Source of the DNA: JAWPMT01 sp965242775
GTDB lineage: Bacteria > Bacteroidota > Bacteroidia > Cytophagales > Cyclobacteriaceae
Direction: 5' to 3'
Assembly: GCA_965242775.1 (NCBI GenBank)
Contig: CBDETI010000027.1
Span: 186,001-250,000 of the forward strand
DNA length: 64,000 nucleotides
Part shown: positions 53,319 through 62,596 of the stretch, one piece after another
Position numbering within the stretch: position 1 is the first letter of the stretch
Layout of the letters: the number at the start of each line of letters is the position of its first letter
Notes under the pieces: model-generated
What the model was told of the DNA's origin: nothing
The model's input: only the letters and a program-made list of their open reading frames with translations
Database searches by the model: none
Translations under genes and position numbers: made by a program

Positions 53319-53942
53319 ATGTCTATTACACTCCTTATTTTAATAGTCACCGTTGCGCTGAGTATGGCTGCCTTAGGTAATGATCAGCTCTTTCTGAAAA
53401 TGCTGCTTAATCCCTATCAGGCCATTCATCGTCAACAATATTGGCGTTTCATTACTTCGGGATTCATCCACAATGGTTATATCCATCTGGGATTTAATAT
53501 GTTCACTTTTTTCTTTTTTGGCCAGGTAGTGGAGGAGATCTTCAGTCAAATACTTGGCGATGGGGGAGTTACAGCATACGTCTTGCTTTACCTTTCGGCA
53601 ATTGTAATATCTGACTTGCCGGTGGCGATAAAGAACAAAAACAACCCGGGGTATAATAGCCTGGGGGCTTCGGGGGCTGTTTCTGCTGTTGTATTTTGTA
53701 GCATTTTGTTCTTCCCACTAAATAAAATTTGCTTGTATGGATTGCTCTGCCTTCCAGGGTTTATACTGGGCATTATCTACGTAGTGTACTCCTACTACCA
53801 GGGTAAAAATATGGAAGCGGGTAATATCAATCACGAGGCGCATTTGTATGGTGCCTTATATGGTATCGTCTTCGGTTTGGCAATATATCCGGAGGCTGGG
53901 GGATTGTTCTTTGACCAGGTTTTAAACTATCAATTCTTTTGA
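53319..53942 (+). CDS. rhomboid-family intramembrane serine protease
   Basis: The 207-residue protein has six hydrophobic segments. The HLGFNMFTFFFFGQ segment matches the rhomboid L1/TM2 region. The catalytic serine S118 lies in GASGAVSAV and the catalytic histidine H175 in HEAHLYGALYG. It cleaves membrane substrates within the bilayer. The family dyad looks complete, so it is probably active. Substrate unknown. Confidence 0.92.
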   Translation: MSITLLILIVTVALSMAALGNDQLFLKMLLNPYQAIHRQQYWRFITSGFIHNGYIHLGFNMFTFFFFGQVVEEIFSQILGDGGVTAYVLLYLSAIVISDLPVAIKNKNNPGYNSLGASGAVSAVVFCSILFFPLNKICLYGLLCLPGFILGIIYVVYSYYQGKNMEAGNINHEAHLYGALYGIVFGLAIYPEAGGLFFDQVLNYQFF

Positions 53943-54412
53943 AATTGGGAAAGATCGAAATATCATATGAAGAAGTATCCTTAAATGACTTGACTCCAGA
54001 GGTCAAGACATTGCATGATGCGACTTTGCATGCGCTCGAACTTGCCTACGCACCTTATTCAAATTTCAAAGTTGGGGCGGGCCTTTTAATGGAGGATGGA
54101 AGCATCGTCATTGGCAACAATCAGGAAAATGCTGCCTACCCTTCGGGCTTGTGCGCCGAACGTGTAGCATTCTTCAAACTGCGATCTGAGCATCAAACAC
54201 CTATTCAGACCGTTATGGTTCTGGCCCAAAACAGGGATGGAGACCGTCCAGGGGCCTTTCCTTGTGGTTCTTGCCGACAAGTGATGTTGGAATATGCGAC
54301 AATGCAAGAATCTCCCATACAACTCTTTATGCAACTTGATGCCACTCATTTCTATCGATTGGACGATGTGAGGGCGCTTTTGCCATTTAGTTTTACTAAT
54401 AATGTTCTTTAG
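53939..54412 (+). CDS. cdd: cytidine deaminase
   Basis: Cdd deaminates cytidine and deoxycytidine in pyrimidine salvage. The 157-residue protein has APYSNFKVGAGLLME, the zinc and proton-shuttle motif GLCAERVAFF and the cysteines of PCGSCRQVM. The start is TTG at 53939, overlapping the rhomboid stop. Confidence 0.95.
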   Translation: MKLGKIEISYEEVSLNDLTPEVKTLHDATLHALELAYAPYSNFKVGAGLLMEDGSIVIGNNQENAAYPSGLCAERVAFFKLRSEHQTPIQTVMVLAQNRDGDRPGAFPCGSCRQVMLEYATMQESPIQLFMQLDATHFYRLDDVRALLPFSFTNNVL

Positions 54413-54662
54413 TTCAGATGAATTTTCCATTCATCGAGTTTTACCGTTGACTCATCGATAAAAGGTTACGGGCCTCAAAAGTTTGTGGCATCTTTGAACT
54501 AGTTCCGTTCGAGAGCTATAGACAAAAAGGCATACAAACAGCAAAGCTTTTAAAAGAAACATTGGTTCAGTGATGTTTTAGGTTGATAGGGTCGGCAACT
54601 TTAGTCGGCCCTTTTTTTTTGCCCCCTTACATACGTACTTTGCGGCATCATTTAAAACAAAG
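54413..54662 (+). other. intergenic region with possible small RNA or glnS leader
   Basis: 250 bp without an ORF. A 6-bp hairpin (AAACAT/ATGTTT, 54557-54578) precedes a strong terminator at 54589-54620. Upstream sequence near 54481-54500 has TTTG and CATCTTTG, a poor match to a promoter. Either a small RNA or the cdd 3' UTR ends here. Confidence 0.4.
54589..54620 (+). terminator. strong intrinsic terminator upstream of glnS
   Basis: GGGTCGGC-AACTTTA-GTCGGCCC gives an 8-bp stem with two G-T pairs, directly followed by nine Ts. It ends 42 bp before the glnS start. Confidence 0.85.
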
Positions 54663-56330
54663 ATGACGCAGGAAGAAAAACGACCCTTGAATTTTATCGA
54701 GCAGAAAATCGAACGCGACCTGGAGCAGGGAAAGCACCCGGCTATTCAAACCAGGTTTCCTCCAGAGCCCAATGGTTATCTCCATATTGGCCATGCTAAA
54801 TCCATAATTTTAAATTTTGGACTCGCTCAGAAATATGACGGGAAGTGCAATCTGAGGTTTGATGATACCAACCCCGAGAAAGAAGATACCGAGTATGTAG
54901 AGGCGATCAAGGAGGATATTCGGTGGTTAGGTTATGAGTGGGATGAGGAGCGATATGCCTCCGACTATTTTGATGAATTGTACAGCATGGCTCAGACGCT
55001 GATCGAAAAGGGGTCTGCCTATGTCGACGAGTTGACCCAGGAACAGTTCAATGAAATCAAAGGTACTCCCACAGAACCGGGGAAGGAAAGTCCTTTTCGC
55101 AACCGGCCCGCGACCGAAAGCCTTTCAATTCTGGAGGAGATGAAAGAAGGGAAATACGCAGCTGGTGAACGTGTACTTCGGGCCAAAGGGGATATGTCTT
55201 CACCCAACATGCATATGAGGGATCCGATCCTGTATCGAATTAAACATATGGAACACCACCGAACTGGCAACAAATGGGTCATTTACCCCACCTATGACTT
55301 TGCCCACGGTCAGTCGGACAGCCTCGAAAAGGTCACACACTCACTTTGTACCCTCGAGTTTGAAGAGCACCGGCCACTTTATGATTGGCTGATAGAAAAG
55401 TTGGAAATTTTCCCTTCGGAGCAGACAGAGTTTGCCCGATTAAGGCCTAGCTATACCATTGTCAGCAAAAGGTATTTAAGAGAGTTAGTGGAGTTAGGAA
55501 AAGTTGCGGGCTGGGATGACCCTAGGATGCCCACAATCTCCGGCATGAGGCGAAGAGGCGTCACACCTGAAGCACTCAAAAAATTTATTGATACCGTTGG
55601 TGTTGCCCGCAGAGACGGACTTAATGATATCGCCATTTTGGAGCATGCCATCAGAGAAGATCTGAACAAAACATCGAACAGGGTCTTTGGTATTCTTAAT
55701 CCGTTGAAACTGGTGATCACTAACTGGGAAGCGGGCCATGAAGAGATAATGGAAGCAGTGAATAATCCCGAGGACTCTTCCGCCGGAACCCGAACCATGC
55801 CGTTTACCCGGGAATTGTATATCGACAAGGCAGATTTTCTCGAGAATCCGCCCAGTCCCCGAAAGTGGTTTCGGCTGGGCCCTGACCGGGAAGTGCGCCT
55901 GAAATATGGGTACATCATCAAGTGTACCGGCTTCAAAAAAGGAGATGACGGTGAGGTCGAAGAAGTTTACGCCGAATATGATCCGACGACACGTAGCGGT
56001 CAGGATACTAGCGGGAAGAAGGTTAAGGGAACGCTAGGATGGGTTTCTGCTGATCACGGTTTGAAAGCGGAGGTACGATTGTACGACCGCTTATTCCTAA
56101 CCGAGAATATGGGCGAAATCGATGATGATTTCAAGAACCATCTGAACCCGAATTCACTCACGATTATCAGTGATGCTATTTTGGAGCCTTCGGTAGCTAA
56201 TATGTCCGCTGGTGAGACGGTACAGTTCGAACGTATCGGTTACTTCAGCGTAGACCAGGATTCCGCGTCCGGAAATTTGGTGTTTAACCGGGTGGTCACG
56301 CTAAGAGATAACTGGCAGAAGAGAGAATAG
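54663..56330 (+). CDS. glnS: glutaminyl-tRNA synthetase
   Basis: GlnRS charges tRNA-Gln. The 555-residue protein has the class I HIGH motif PNGYLHIGHAKSI (41-44), DDTNPEKED, HGQSDSLEKVTHSLCTLEFE and the KMSKS-like VSKRYL. The C-terminal anticodon-binding beta-barrels end with GYFSVDQDSASGNLVFNRVV. The presence of GlnRS fits direct charging rather than transamidation. Its stop codon lies within the terminator hairpin. Confidence 0.97.
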   Translation: MTQEEKRPLNFIEQKIERDLEQGKHPAIQTRFPPEPNGYLHIGHAKSIILNFGLAQKYDGKCNLRFDDTNPEKEDTEYVEAIKEDIRWLGYEWDEERYASDYFDELYSMAQTLIEKGSAYVDELTQEQFNEIKGTPTEPGKESPFRNRPATESLSILEEMKEGKYAAGERVLRAKGDMSSPNMHMRDPILYRIKHMEHHRTGNKWVIYPTYDFAHGQSDSLEKVTHSLCTLEFEEHRPLYDWLIEKLEIFPSEQTEFARLRPSYTIVSKRYLRELVELGKVAGWDDPRMPTISGMRRRGVTPEALKKFIDTVGVARRDGLNDIAILEHAIREDLNKTSNRVFGILNPLKLVITNWEAGHEEIMEAVNNPEDSSAGTRTMPFTRELYIDKADFLENPPSPRKWFRLGPDREVRLKYGYIIKCTGFKKGDDGEVEEVYAEYDPTTRSGQDTSGKKVKGTLGWVSADHGLKAEVRLYDRLFLTENMGEIDDDFKNHLNPNSLTIISDAILEPSVANMSAGETVQFERIGYFSVDQDSASGNLVFNRVVTLRDNWQKRE

Positions 56331-56356
56331 ATCTCTCTTCTGCTCCTGGGTTTTTT
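56315..56356 (+). terminator. glnS intrinsic terminator overlapping the gene end
   Basis: GCAGAAGAGAGA-ATAGA-TCTCTCTTCTGC is a perfect 12-bp stem with a 5-nt loop. It is followed after 7 nt by six Ts. The glnS TAG (56328-56330) sits in the loop. Confidence 0.7.
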
Positions 56357-59300
56357 AATCGGTCACCAAAATTTGTCTAGTCTCGAAACCAAGGTCCGAA
56401 TCCATTTTCAATACATATATCCCGGGATTGACATGGAGTTGCGGAAGGGAAATTGTTCCCTGATTTTCCCTGGTTGGTGAGAATGTCTCGATTACACGGC
56501 CATCCAGCGCAATGACTGAAAATTGAATGTTTTTGGCATTTGCCAGGTCATAGCTGATCACTGAGTTGGAATTGATCGGATTGGGAAATACCTGAAAGGA
56601 GTTGGTGAGCTTTTTTGGGCTATTTAACACCACTTCCTGAATTTTCACATTGTCTATCATCCAGCCCCAGCCGACGGCATTTGGGTCCGAAAAAAGACGA
56701 AAGCGAATGAGAATTTCATCTCCCGCATCAAAAGTTTCTAACAGATCTAATGTGTGTTCCACATACATGTCTTCCGTACCGTCCTGACTTCCATCGTAGG
56801 CGGCTTGCCAGGTTGGGTCAAAGGAAGCATCGTAACCATCAGCGAGTGGCAGCCACGTCCGCCCATCTTGAGAGCCTTCTACGATCACGAAATCCCAGAA
56901 CTCAAAATCGCCAAACTCCGTACCGCTTTCTCCCGTTTCCACTATCGCTACATCCTCGTAGGTCATGGTAGCCTCTTCACTGGCAACGATTATTGGAGTT
57001 TTCAGGACGAAAACCGAAGAGGTCAACTCAGGGTAGGGGTGGTCCGAATGTATGGCCTGGCTTCTGAACCCACCTGGTCGAGTAATTCTGAATCCGGAAC
57101 CAAGGAAACTACCGTCATCAACGGTAAAATCACTTTCATAAGTATTAGAAGGACTATTAGGAGTGAAAAATAAGCGCTCGATTTTGTCAGACTTGAACTC
57201 TCTACCGCTGAGATAGGAGATTACCTGGACATCCAGATTACCATCCAGATTTAGGTCGCTAAGGGAGTTGGTCACGGTACCTGTCGTGTTTGCTGCCAGT
57301 TCCAGGATCACCTCTTCATTAACAACCACATGTGTGGAATCAAATATCTCCGAGAATATGACTTCAACCTGGGTTTCACCCTGAGGACTGATTGAAACTT
57401 CACCTAAGACAGGAGCGAAAATTACATCCCTTTCGATTGCGGGAATGGTCACAGACCAAATACCGCGACCATAAGTAGCTACCACTATTTGGTCATCTTG
57501 TATTTTCATGTCGTGGACGCTAACCGCCGGAAGGTTACAGTCGAGCAACGACCAGGACGCGCCTCCATTGGTAGATTCCACCAGTCCGATTTCAGTCCCA
57601 ACCCAAATCCTGTTGCCATCATTCGGAAATACGAGAATCGTGTTGACAGCTACATCAGGAAAACCGTTTGATGAAGTGCCGCTTCCTCCTTCAAAACCTG
57701 AAATGTCTGCCCAGTTAGCGCCCAGGTCTGTTGATTTTAAGACTTTGGGTCTGTCAGCAAAAGAAAACAATGCAAACACCGTGTTTCGCTCGGTTGGGTG
57801 GGGTTTGAACCCTGAGGTAAGTCCAAGGGCTGTACCATTATAGTTCTCAGTTGGGGTGAAAGTCTCTCCACCATCTTCCGAATAAAACAATCGACTATCT
57901 GCTTGCAGCGCACTTCCAGCCCAGATCAAGTCCACATCCACATCAGACACTTCAACATCCATGATGTTGGAAAATTGCCAGAACTCCGAATTGATGGGTG
58001 TCGCCTCCCAGCTAGCACCGAAGTTTAATGAACGCCACACGCCTGTCCTGCCCACGGTAAATACACGATCAGGTTTGAATTTGGAGTTGGCCAGACGCGA
58101 AACAAAAGGTCCCTGACCTTGCCCTGAATCTGATAACCCGGAAGTAGCAAGACTCCAGCTGCTGCCGCCATTGGTAGACCTAACCAACTGGTTAAACTGG
58201 ACAGAGGCCATCATCAAGTTGGCATCCCGGTTGTTCCAAATGGCTTCAAAGCCGTCTCCTCCTACCGCAAAGGAGTAATTACTTGACGCGCTGGCACTGG
58301 TCCCCGCAGGCGTAAACCACGAGGAGTTGTCCTGCATACCTCCAATGTATCTATTTTCTCCTGGGGCCTTATCCGCCCCATAAAATTGGGTCGTGTTGTA
58401 ACCAACTCCAGCGTAGGTAAAGGAGTTGTTCGCGGCACCAGGATTTGCGGAAACAGCGCTTACGTAGAGGCCCCCATCGTTGGTATTTAAGATCCTAAAT
58501 GTTTGCTCCGACGCATCTTCCACAATAGCGACCAAGCCATGTTGGTCGGGGTGTACACCCAACTGGTTTTCAAATTGCTCATTGGTAAACGTATTTTCCA
58601 GGTCAAAATCCTCATACGCGTCTGTTATGTTCTCAAATGCTCTGACGCGCGTGGTGATATTTGTTAATTCGATATTTAGTGAAGTGACAGGAAGATCATT
58701 GGGGTCAAATGAGGCACCATCGGCCAGGGTCGGCCACACAAAGTACAACTGTTCATGAGTCTGGCCGCCATTTGAGGAGATCTGCGGGTTTGCCTCGGTA
58801 CTGTAGTCGATCAAATGCACAAACAAGTACTCTCTTGAATCATCTGCACCGTCACCGTCGGTATTGTTTTCGATCAATTCCCAGGTACCATTTTCTTGTT
58901 GATCACGAAATGATGCCATTAGCTGGCGATCGTTTGTGACATCCCACACCTGGAATGGTACTTCTACATAGTCCTGAAATAAATAGTCATTGTCCGGTAC
59001 GCCTGAGCCTTGCATGTCGACAGTAAACCTGTGTGCCATTTGTGTGCCCTGGCCGAATCTGATCTCTACGGAAACGAGCGGTTCTGCTTCTCCGGTTTCG
59101 AGCCGCCCTCCAAAGAATGTCGCACCAAAATTCACAAAATCAATGAATGCGTCCGTTCCATTCTCTACTACCTCAATGGAATTACGTTCGCTACTACCTG
59201 ATCCAAGTGTAAACTTCCAGATATCAATTCCACCAACATACACTACGTCTGCATCAAAAGGGTGTGGCAGTACGGTATTGTCATAATTGCCCTGATTGCC

Positions 59301-60449
59301 AGTGGTGGGTGAGCCTAAAAAATCAAGCGTACTTTCATCCTCGTTTTCCAGTAGGATCCAGTTAGACGCACCGTCCAGGGATATATACAAATCGGAGTTT
59401 GATCCGCTTTCACCCCCAACGACGGATGCCCAGATGCGTTGTGGATCCACCGGAGATACCGCGAGTTCGATCCGTTGGCCCAACTTTAACCCACTGCTGG
59501 AGTTGGTCCATGTATCTCCACCATCGGTGGATTTCAGCACGCCGTTGCCAAACCAGCCAGCGTACATCGTAGAAAAGTTGGAAGGGTCGTAAACAAGGTC
59601 TTCCAAGCTGCCCGAGACAGTGGTGGTCTCCGTCCAGCTTGCTCCGCCATCAGTTGATTTAAAGATAGAACTGGTCCTTCCACCAGCGAAAACCGTACTT
59701 TGGGCCGTAGCCAATACCACATTTGCATTGTTTGGGTCTACAATGACCCTGGTCACGTTTCTGAAATTGGGGAAGGTCGCTGGATTGCCAATTTGAGTCC
59801 AGCTCACCCCTTTATCTGTTGACTTGAACAGGCCACTACCGTCCACCTCTCCACCCGAAAATGGCTCTCCGGTACCTGCGTAGATCACACTTGTATTTGC
59901 TGGCGACATGGCCAGAGCGTTGGTGCCCAGGTTGGGAAGATCATTGGTTAGGCTTGTCCAGGATTGACCCGCATTGGTGGTTTTCCATATGCCTCCGGAA
60001 GCGGAACCCGCAAACCATGTATTATGTGAGGCATCGTCTGGGTCAACGATCACGGCTCTGGTTCGTCCTGCGACATTGCCGGGTCCTCGTTCATCAAAAG
60101 TCAATGAAGCGGCGCTGCGAGCGGCACTTTTGGATCGCTGTACTTGAGCAGCTCTGAACTCATCGAGCAAATGGTTCGCCGCATATTCGGGGTATGCTCT
60201 ATCAACGGGTGTTCGTCGCTCTCTTTGGATTTGTGCAAATAAATCAGGTCGATCCATTGGCTGATCCTTGATCTCCAGCTTGGCTTTTTTGGCCGCCTGC
60301 TTATCCTGAAAATATTGTTCGGAATTTATCTCCTTAATTTTTGACGTGGAAGAGGGTGCTGCCTGTTGCCCTAATTCTTTTAAGAGATAAAACGATGTAA
60401 CGACCAGTACCGCCATGGCCATTACCAATGCAATCTTTTTAAATTTCAT
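56355..60449 (-). CDS. large T9SS-exported protein with sortilin/BNR-type propeller
   Basis: The 1364-residue protein has an N-terminal signal or anchor segment (MKFKKIALVMAMAVLVVTSF). Two long VPS10/sortilin-like beta-propeller regions follow (about 110-420 and 650-1010), with repeated S-(x)-DGG-(x)-W blades such as SIFKSTDGGASWTE and GVLKSTDGGDTWT. A region near 420-600 interrupts them. Later beta-sandwich regions lead to a T9SS type A sorting domain beginning FQVFPNPINSNSVISYDL. It is probably a cell-surface or secreted protein that binds or processes polymers. The lipoprotein gene ends 2 bp upstream in the same operon. Confidence 0.88.
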   Translation of the reverse strand: MKFKKIALVMAMAVLVVTSFYLLKELGQQAAPSSTSKIKEINSEQYFQDKQAAKKAKLEIKDQPMDRPDLFAQIQRERRTPVDRAYPEYAANHLLDEFRAAQVQRSKSAARSAASLTFDERGPGNVAGRTRAVIVDPDDASHNTWFAGSASGGIWKTTNAGQSWTSLTNDLPNLGTNALAMSPANTSVIYAGTGEPFSGGEVDGSGLFKSTDKGVSWTQIGNPATFPNFRNVTRVIVDPNNANVVLATAQSTVFAGGRTSSIFKSTDGGASWTETTTVSGSLEDLVYDPSNFSTMYAGWFGNGVLKSTDGGDTWTNSSSGLKLGQRIELAVSPVDPQRIWASVVGGESGSNSDLYISLDGASNWILLENEDESTLDFLGSPTTGNQGNYDNTVLPHPFDADVVYVGGIDIWKFTLGSGSSERNSIEVVENGTDAFIDFVNFGATFFGGRLETGEAEPLVSVEIRFGQGTQMAHRFTVDMQGSGVPDNDYLFQDYVEVPFQVWDVTNDRQLMASFRDQQENGTWELIENNTDGDGADDSREYLFVHLIDYSTEANPQISSNGGQTHEQLYFVWPTLADGASFDPNDLPVTSLNIELTNITTRVRAFENITDAYEDFDLENTFTNEQFENQLGVHPDQHGLVAIVEDASEQTFRILNTNDGGLYVSAVSANPGAANNSFTYAGVGYNTTQFYGADKAPGENRYIGGMQDNSSWFTPAGTSASASSNYSFAVGGDGFEAIWNNRDANLMMASVQFNQLVRSTNGGSSWSLATSGLSDSGQGQGPFVSRLANSKFKPDRVFTVGRTGVWRSLNFGASWEATPINSEFWQFSNIMDVEVSDVDVDLIWAGSALQADSRLFYSEDGGETFTPTENYNGTALGLTSGFKPHPTERNTVFALFSFADRPKVLKSTDLGANWADISGFEGGSGTSSNGFPDVAVNTILVFPNDGNRIWVGTEIGLVESTNGGASWSLLDCNLPAVSVHDMKIQDDQIVVATYGRGIWSVTIPAIERDVIFAPVLGEVSISPQGETQVEVIFSEIFDSTHVVVNEEVILELAANTTGTVTNSLSDLNLDGNLDVQVISYLSGREFKSDKIERLFFTPNSPSNTYESDFTVDDGSFLGSGFRITRPGGFRSQAIHSDHPYPELTSSVFVLKTPIIVASEEATMTYEDVAIVETGESGTEFGDFEFWDFVIVEGSQDGRTWLPLADGYDASFDPTWQAAYDGSQDGTEDMYVEHTLDLLETFDAGDEILIRFRLFSDPNAVGWGWMIDNVKIQEVVLNSPKKLTNSFQVFPNPINSNSVISYDLANAKNIQFSVIALDGRVIETFSPTRENQGTISLPQLHVNPGIYVLKMDSDLGFETRQILVTD

Positions 60450-60451
60450 GT

Positions 60452-60874
60452 TTATTTGTTGATTTGTCCGCCTGCAATCCGCTTGCCCGTTTTTACATCA
60501 ATGAGGTAGGAGTTATCGTCGATATTTCCAGTAGTCTTGTCAGGTGCTACTCGATTCATAGGGTTTATTTTGATTTTCGAGTCGTCAAACCAAGTTACAC
60601 TTCCACTTACTTTTGAAACATCGACCAGCACCGTGCCTGAAGACTTTTCCAAAACCATGTATCTCTTAAGGTTGAGATCATTCAAGTCTTTGGATTCACG
60701 TAGGCACAAGACATAATCTCCATCACTGTTTTCAATAAACTTTACCCCATTTCCAAGTTTTTGGTTGGCAATCGAGGTATAATCCACAACAGCGGACTGC
60801 TGCTTTTTCTTCGAGTTGGCGCAGGCGCATAGTAGCGACAGAGCCAACGATAGATAGGCAATTCTTTGGCGCAT
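60452..60874 (-). CDS. hypothetical lipoprotein
   Basis: The 140-residue protein has a lipobox (LALSLLCAC) and no recognised domain. Visible features are DGDYVLCLRESKDLNDLN and a C-terminal DVKTGKRIAGGQINK. It is 2 bp upstream of the large T9SS protein, so they are likely co-transcribed. Confidence 0.7.
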   Translation of the reverse strand: MRQRIAYLSLALSLLCACANSKKKQQSAVVDYTSIANQKLGNGVKFIENSDGDYVLCLRESKDLNDLNLKRYMVLEKSSGTVLVDVSKVSGSVTWFDDSKIKINPMNRVAPDKTTGNIDDNSYLIDVKTGKRIAGGQINK

Positions 60875-60925
60875 AGGACCTGAAATATAGCTAGTATTTA
60901 GGATACAGATTCCCGGCCAAATTCC

Positions 60926-61351
60926 CTACTTGGCAAAAAGTCGGCTTCTATCCTTAAAGGATTTGAATTCCAGCGCATTTCCCGAAGGATCCTGAAAGAA
61001 CATGGTAGCCTGCTCCCCAGGTTGACCCTCAAATCGAACATAAGGCTCAATGACAAATTTCGTCCCCAGGCGTTCCAGTTTTTCCGCTAGATGATGCCAG
61101 TCATCCCAATCCAGTACGATGCCAAAGTGAGGGACTGGAACTTGATGACCATCTACGGGATTAGCATTTTCCCCCTCGCTAGCCTGCTGGGTGATTTGGT
61201 GTATAACTAACTGATGTCCGTAAAAATCAAAATCCACCCAATGCTCGCTACTCCTGCCTTCCGGACATCCTAATACATCTCTATAGAAGGCGCGTGTTTC
61301 AAGGACATCTTTAACAGGTATGGCCAGGTGAAAGGGATTTAGTTTACTCAT
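60926..61351 (-). CDS. VOC-family (glyoxalase-like) protein
   Basis: The 141-residue protein starts MSKLNPFHLAIPVKDVLETRAFY and ends FFQDPSGNALEFKSF, a typical VOC protein. The metal ligands H (FHLAI), H (PVPHFGIVL) and E (ALEFK) are visible. Substrate unknown. It overlaps the upstream small exported protein gene by 8 bp. Confidence 0.9.
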   Translation of the reverse strand: MSKLNPFHLAIPVKDVLETRAFYRDVLGCPEGRSSEHWVDFDFYGHQLVIHQITQQASEGENANPVDGHQVPVPHFGIVLDWDDWHHLAEKLERLGTKFVIEPYVRFEGQPGEQATMFFQDPSGNALEFKSFKDRSRLFAK

Positions 61352-61688
61352 TGTATTTCTCAGCTATTTCTTTCTGTCTTCCAAGGTAAAGTCTGAACTG
61401 GTCTCGTGTCAGTATTTGACTCATTTCCTTGTTTTTTGCCTTTTTTGAGGATTTGACTTTCCTTTTTTTGGCGGCGGGACTCATATCACTTCGATAGATG
61501 GCCATGTAGATCTTCTCGTATTTGATTGTCACGGTCTGATAAGCTCGATTTTGGTCGATGGAGAGATTTAGGCTTTTGAGATAGATGTCCTGATCGCGAA
61601 CAAATTCCTTCCGCTGCACATCTGATAAGCTCTGACCTACCAGTTGCAGACAGATAATCATCAATAATGAAAAAAGTACACCTCGCAT
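61344..61688 (-). CDS. small exported hypothetical protein
   Basis: The 114-residue protein has a signal peptide (MRGVLFSLLMIICLQLVGQS). The helical, highly basic mature part (SPAAKKRKVKSSKKAKNKE) ends in ILTRDQFRLYLGRQKEIAEKY. The LTRDQ-(x)-YL pattern is reminiscent of small periplasmic Spy-like or LTXXQ proteins, but this is weak. Function unknown. Confidence 0.7.
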   Translation of the reverse strand: MRGVLFSLLMIICLQLVGQSLSDVQRKEFVRDQDIYLKSLNLSIDQNRAYQTVTIKYEKIYMAIYRSDMSPAAKKRKVKSSKKAKNKEMSQILTRDQFRLYLGRQKEIAEKYNE

Positions 61689-61730
61689 TTGGCAGGTAAT
61701 TTAAAAATCTGTTTTTACTATCTTCCAACA

Positions 61731-61738
61731 TATTTTTG
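61731..61738 (+). promoter_or_regulatory. -7 promoter box of the aquaglyceroporin gene (TATTTTTG)
   Basis: A perfect TAnnTTTG box lies 26 bp before the ATG at 61764, in the short divergent interval behind the small exported protein gene. Confidence 0.55.
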
Positions 61739-61763
61739 CTTCAACCCTTATTTCCAAGAAAAT

Positions 61764-62486
61764 ATGACTCCCTTTCTGGCTGAAATTGTTGGTACATTCA
61801 TGCTTTTGCTGCTTGGAAACGGCGTAGTTGCCAATGTCGTTTTGTCCGGAACCAAAGGCAACTCTGGCGGATGGATCGTGATAACACTTGCCTGGGGGTT
61901 GTCTGTTTTCGTGGCTGTTTTCATAGCGGGTTCTATTTCCGGCGCGCATTTGAACCCGGCAGTGACCATCGGTCTGGCAGTAGCCGGTTCGTTCTCGTGG
62001 AGTCTGGTGCCTAGCTACATCCTGGCCCAGATGCTGGGTGCCATGGCAGGAACCACGATGGTTTACCTCATGCACAAAGACCATTACGATATCACCGAGG
62101 ATGGGGAAGCGAAACGGGCAACTTTTTGTACTTCGCCGGCGATTCGGAACCCGGCTTCTAACTTCTTTTCTGAGCTAATGGGGACATTCGCATTGGTGTT
62201 TGGGGTTTTCTATATCTCCGGGGCAACTGTTGGGAGTCAGGAAGCTTCACTGGGAGCGCTGGATGCCCTGCCCGTAGGGCTCCTTGTGACCGTGATCGGC
62301 CTAAGCCTTGGTGGTACTACTGGCTACGCTATTAACCCCGCCAGAGATCTTGGGCCAAGGATCATGCACCAGTTGCTCCCAATAAAGAACAAGGTAGACA
62401 GTGACTGGGGGTATTCGTGGATCCCCGTATTGGGGCCAATAGCCGGAGCAGCCATAGCAGGTGTGCTTTTTCTTGCGCTTTCCTAA
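61764..62486 (+). CDS. MIP-family aquaporin / glycerol facilitator
   Basis: The 240-residue channel has six TM helices and the two pore NPA motifs, HLNPAVTIG and INPARDLGPR. The aspartate in NPARD is typical of glycerol facilitators rather than strict water channels. The ATG at 61764 begins at the first helix (MTPFLAEIVGTFMLLLLG), so the in-frame upstream stretch is excluded. No glycerol kinase is adjacent. Confidence 0.93.
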   Translation: MTPFLAEIVGTFMLLLLGNGVVANVVLSGTKGNSGGWIVITLAWGLSVFVAVFIAGSISGAHLNPAVTIGLAVAGSFSWSLVPSYILAQMLGAMAGTTMVYLMHKDHYDITEDGEAKRATFCTSPAIRNPASNFFSELMGTFALVFGVFYISGATVGSQEASLGALDALPVGLLVTVIGLSLGGTTGYAINPARDLGPRIMHQLLPIKNKVDSDWGYSWIPVLGPIAGAAIAGVLFLALS

Positions 62487-62596
62487 TTCTTGTGATCAGG
62501 CATTTCTAGACCATTCTTGGAACGCTTAAAACTGACGCGTGAAATATTCTGATTGCACTGCGAATTATGTACTTCAGGAATGTGGTCTGCCTATTG

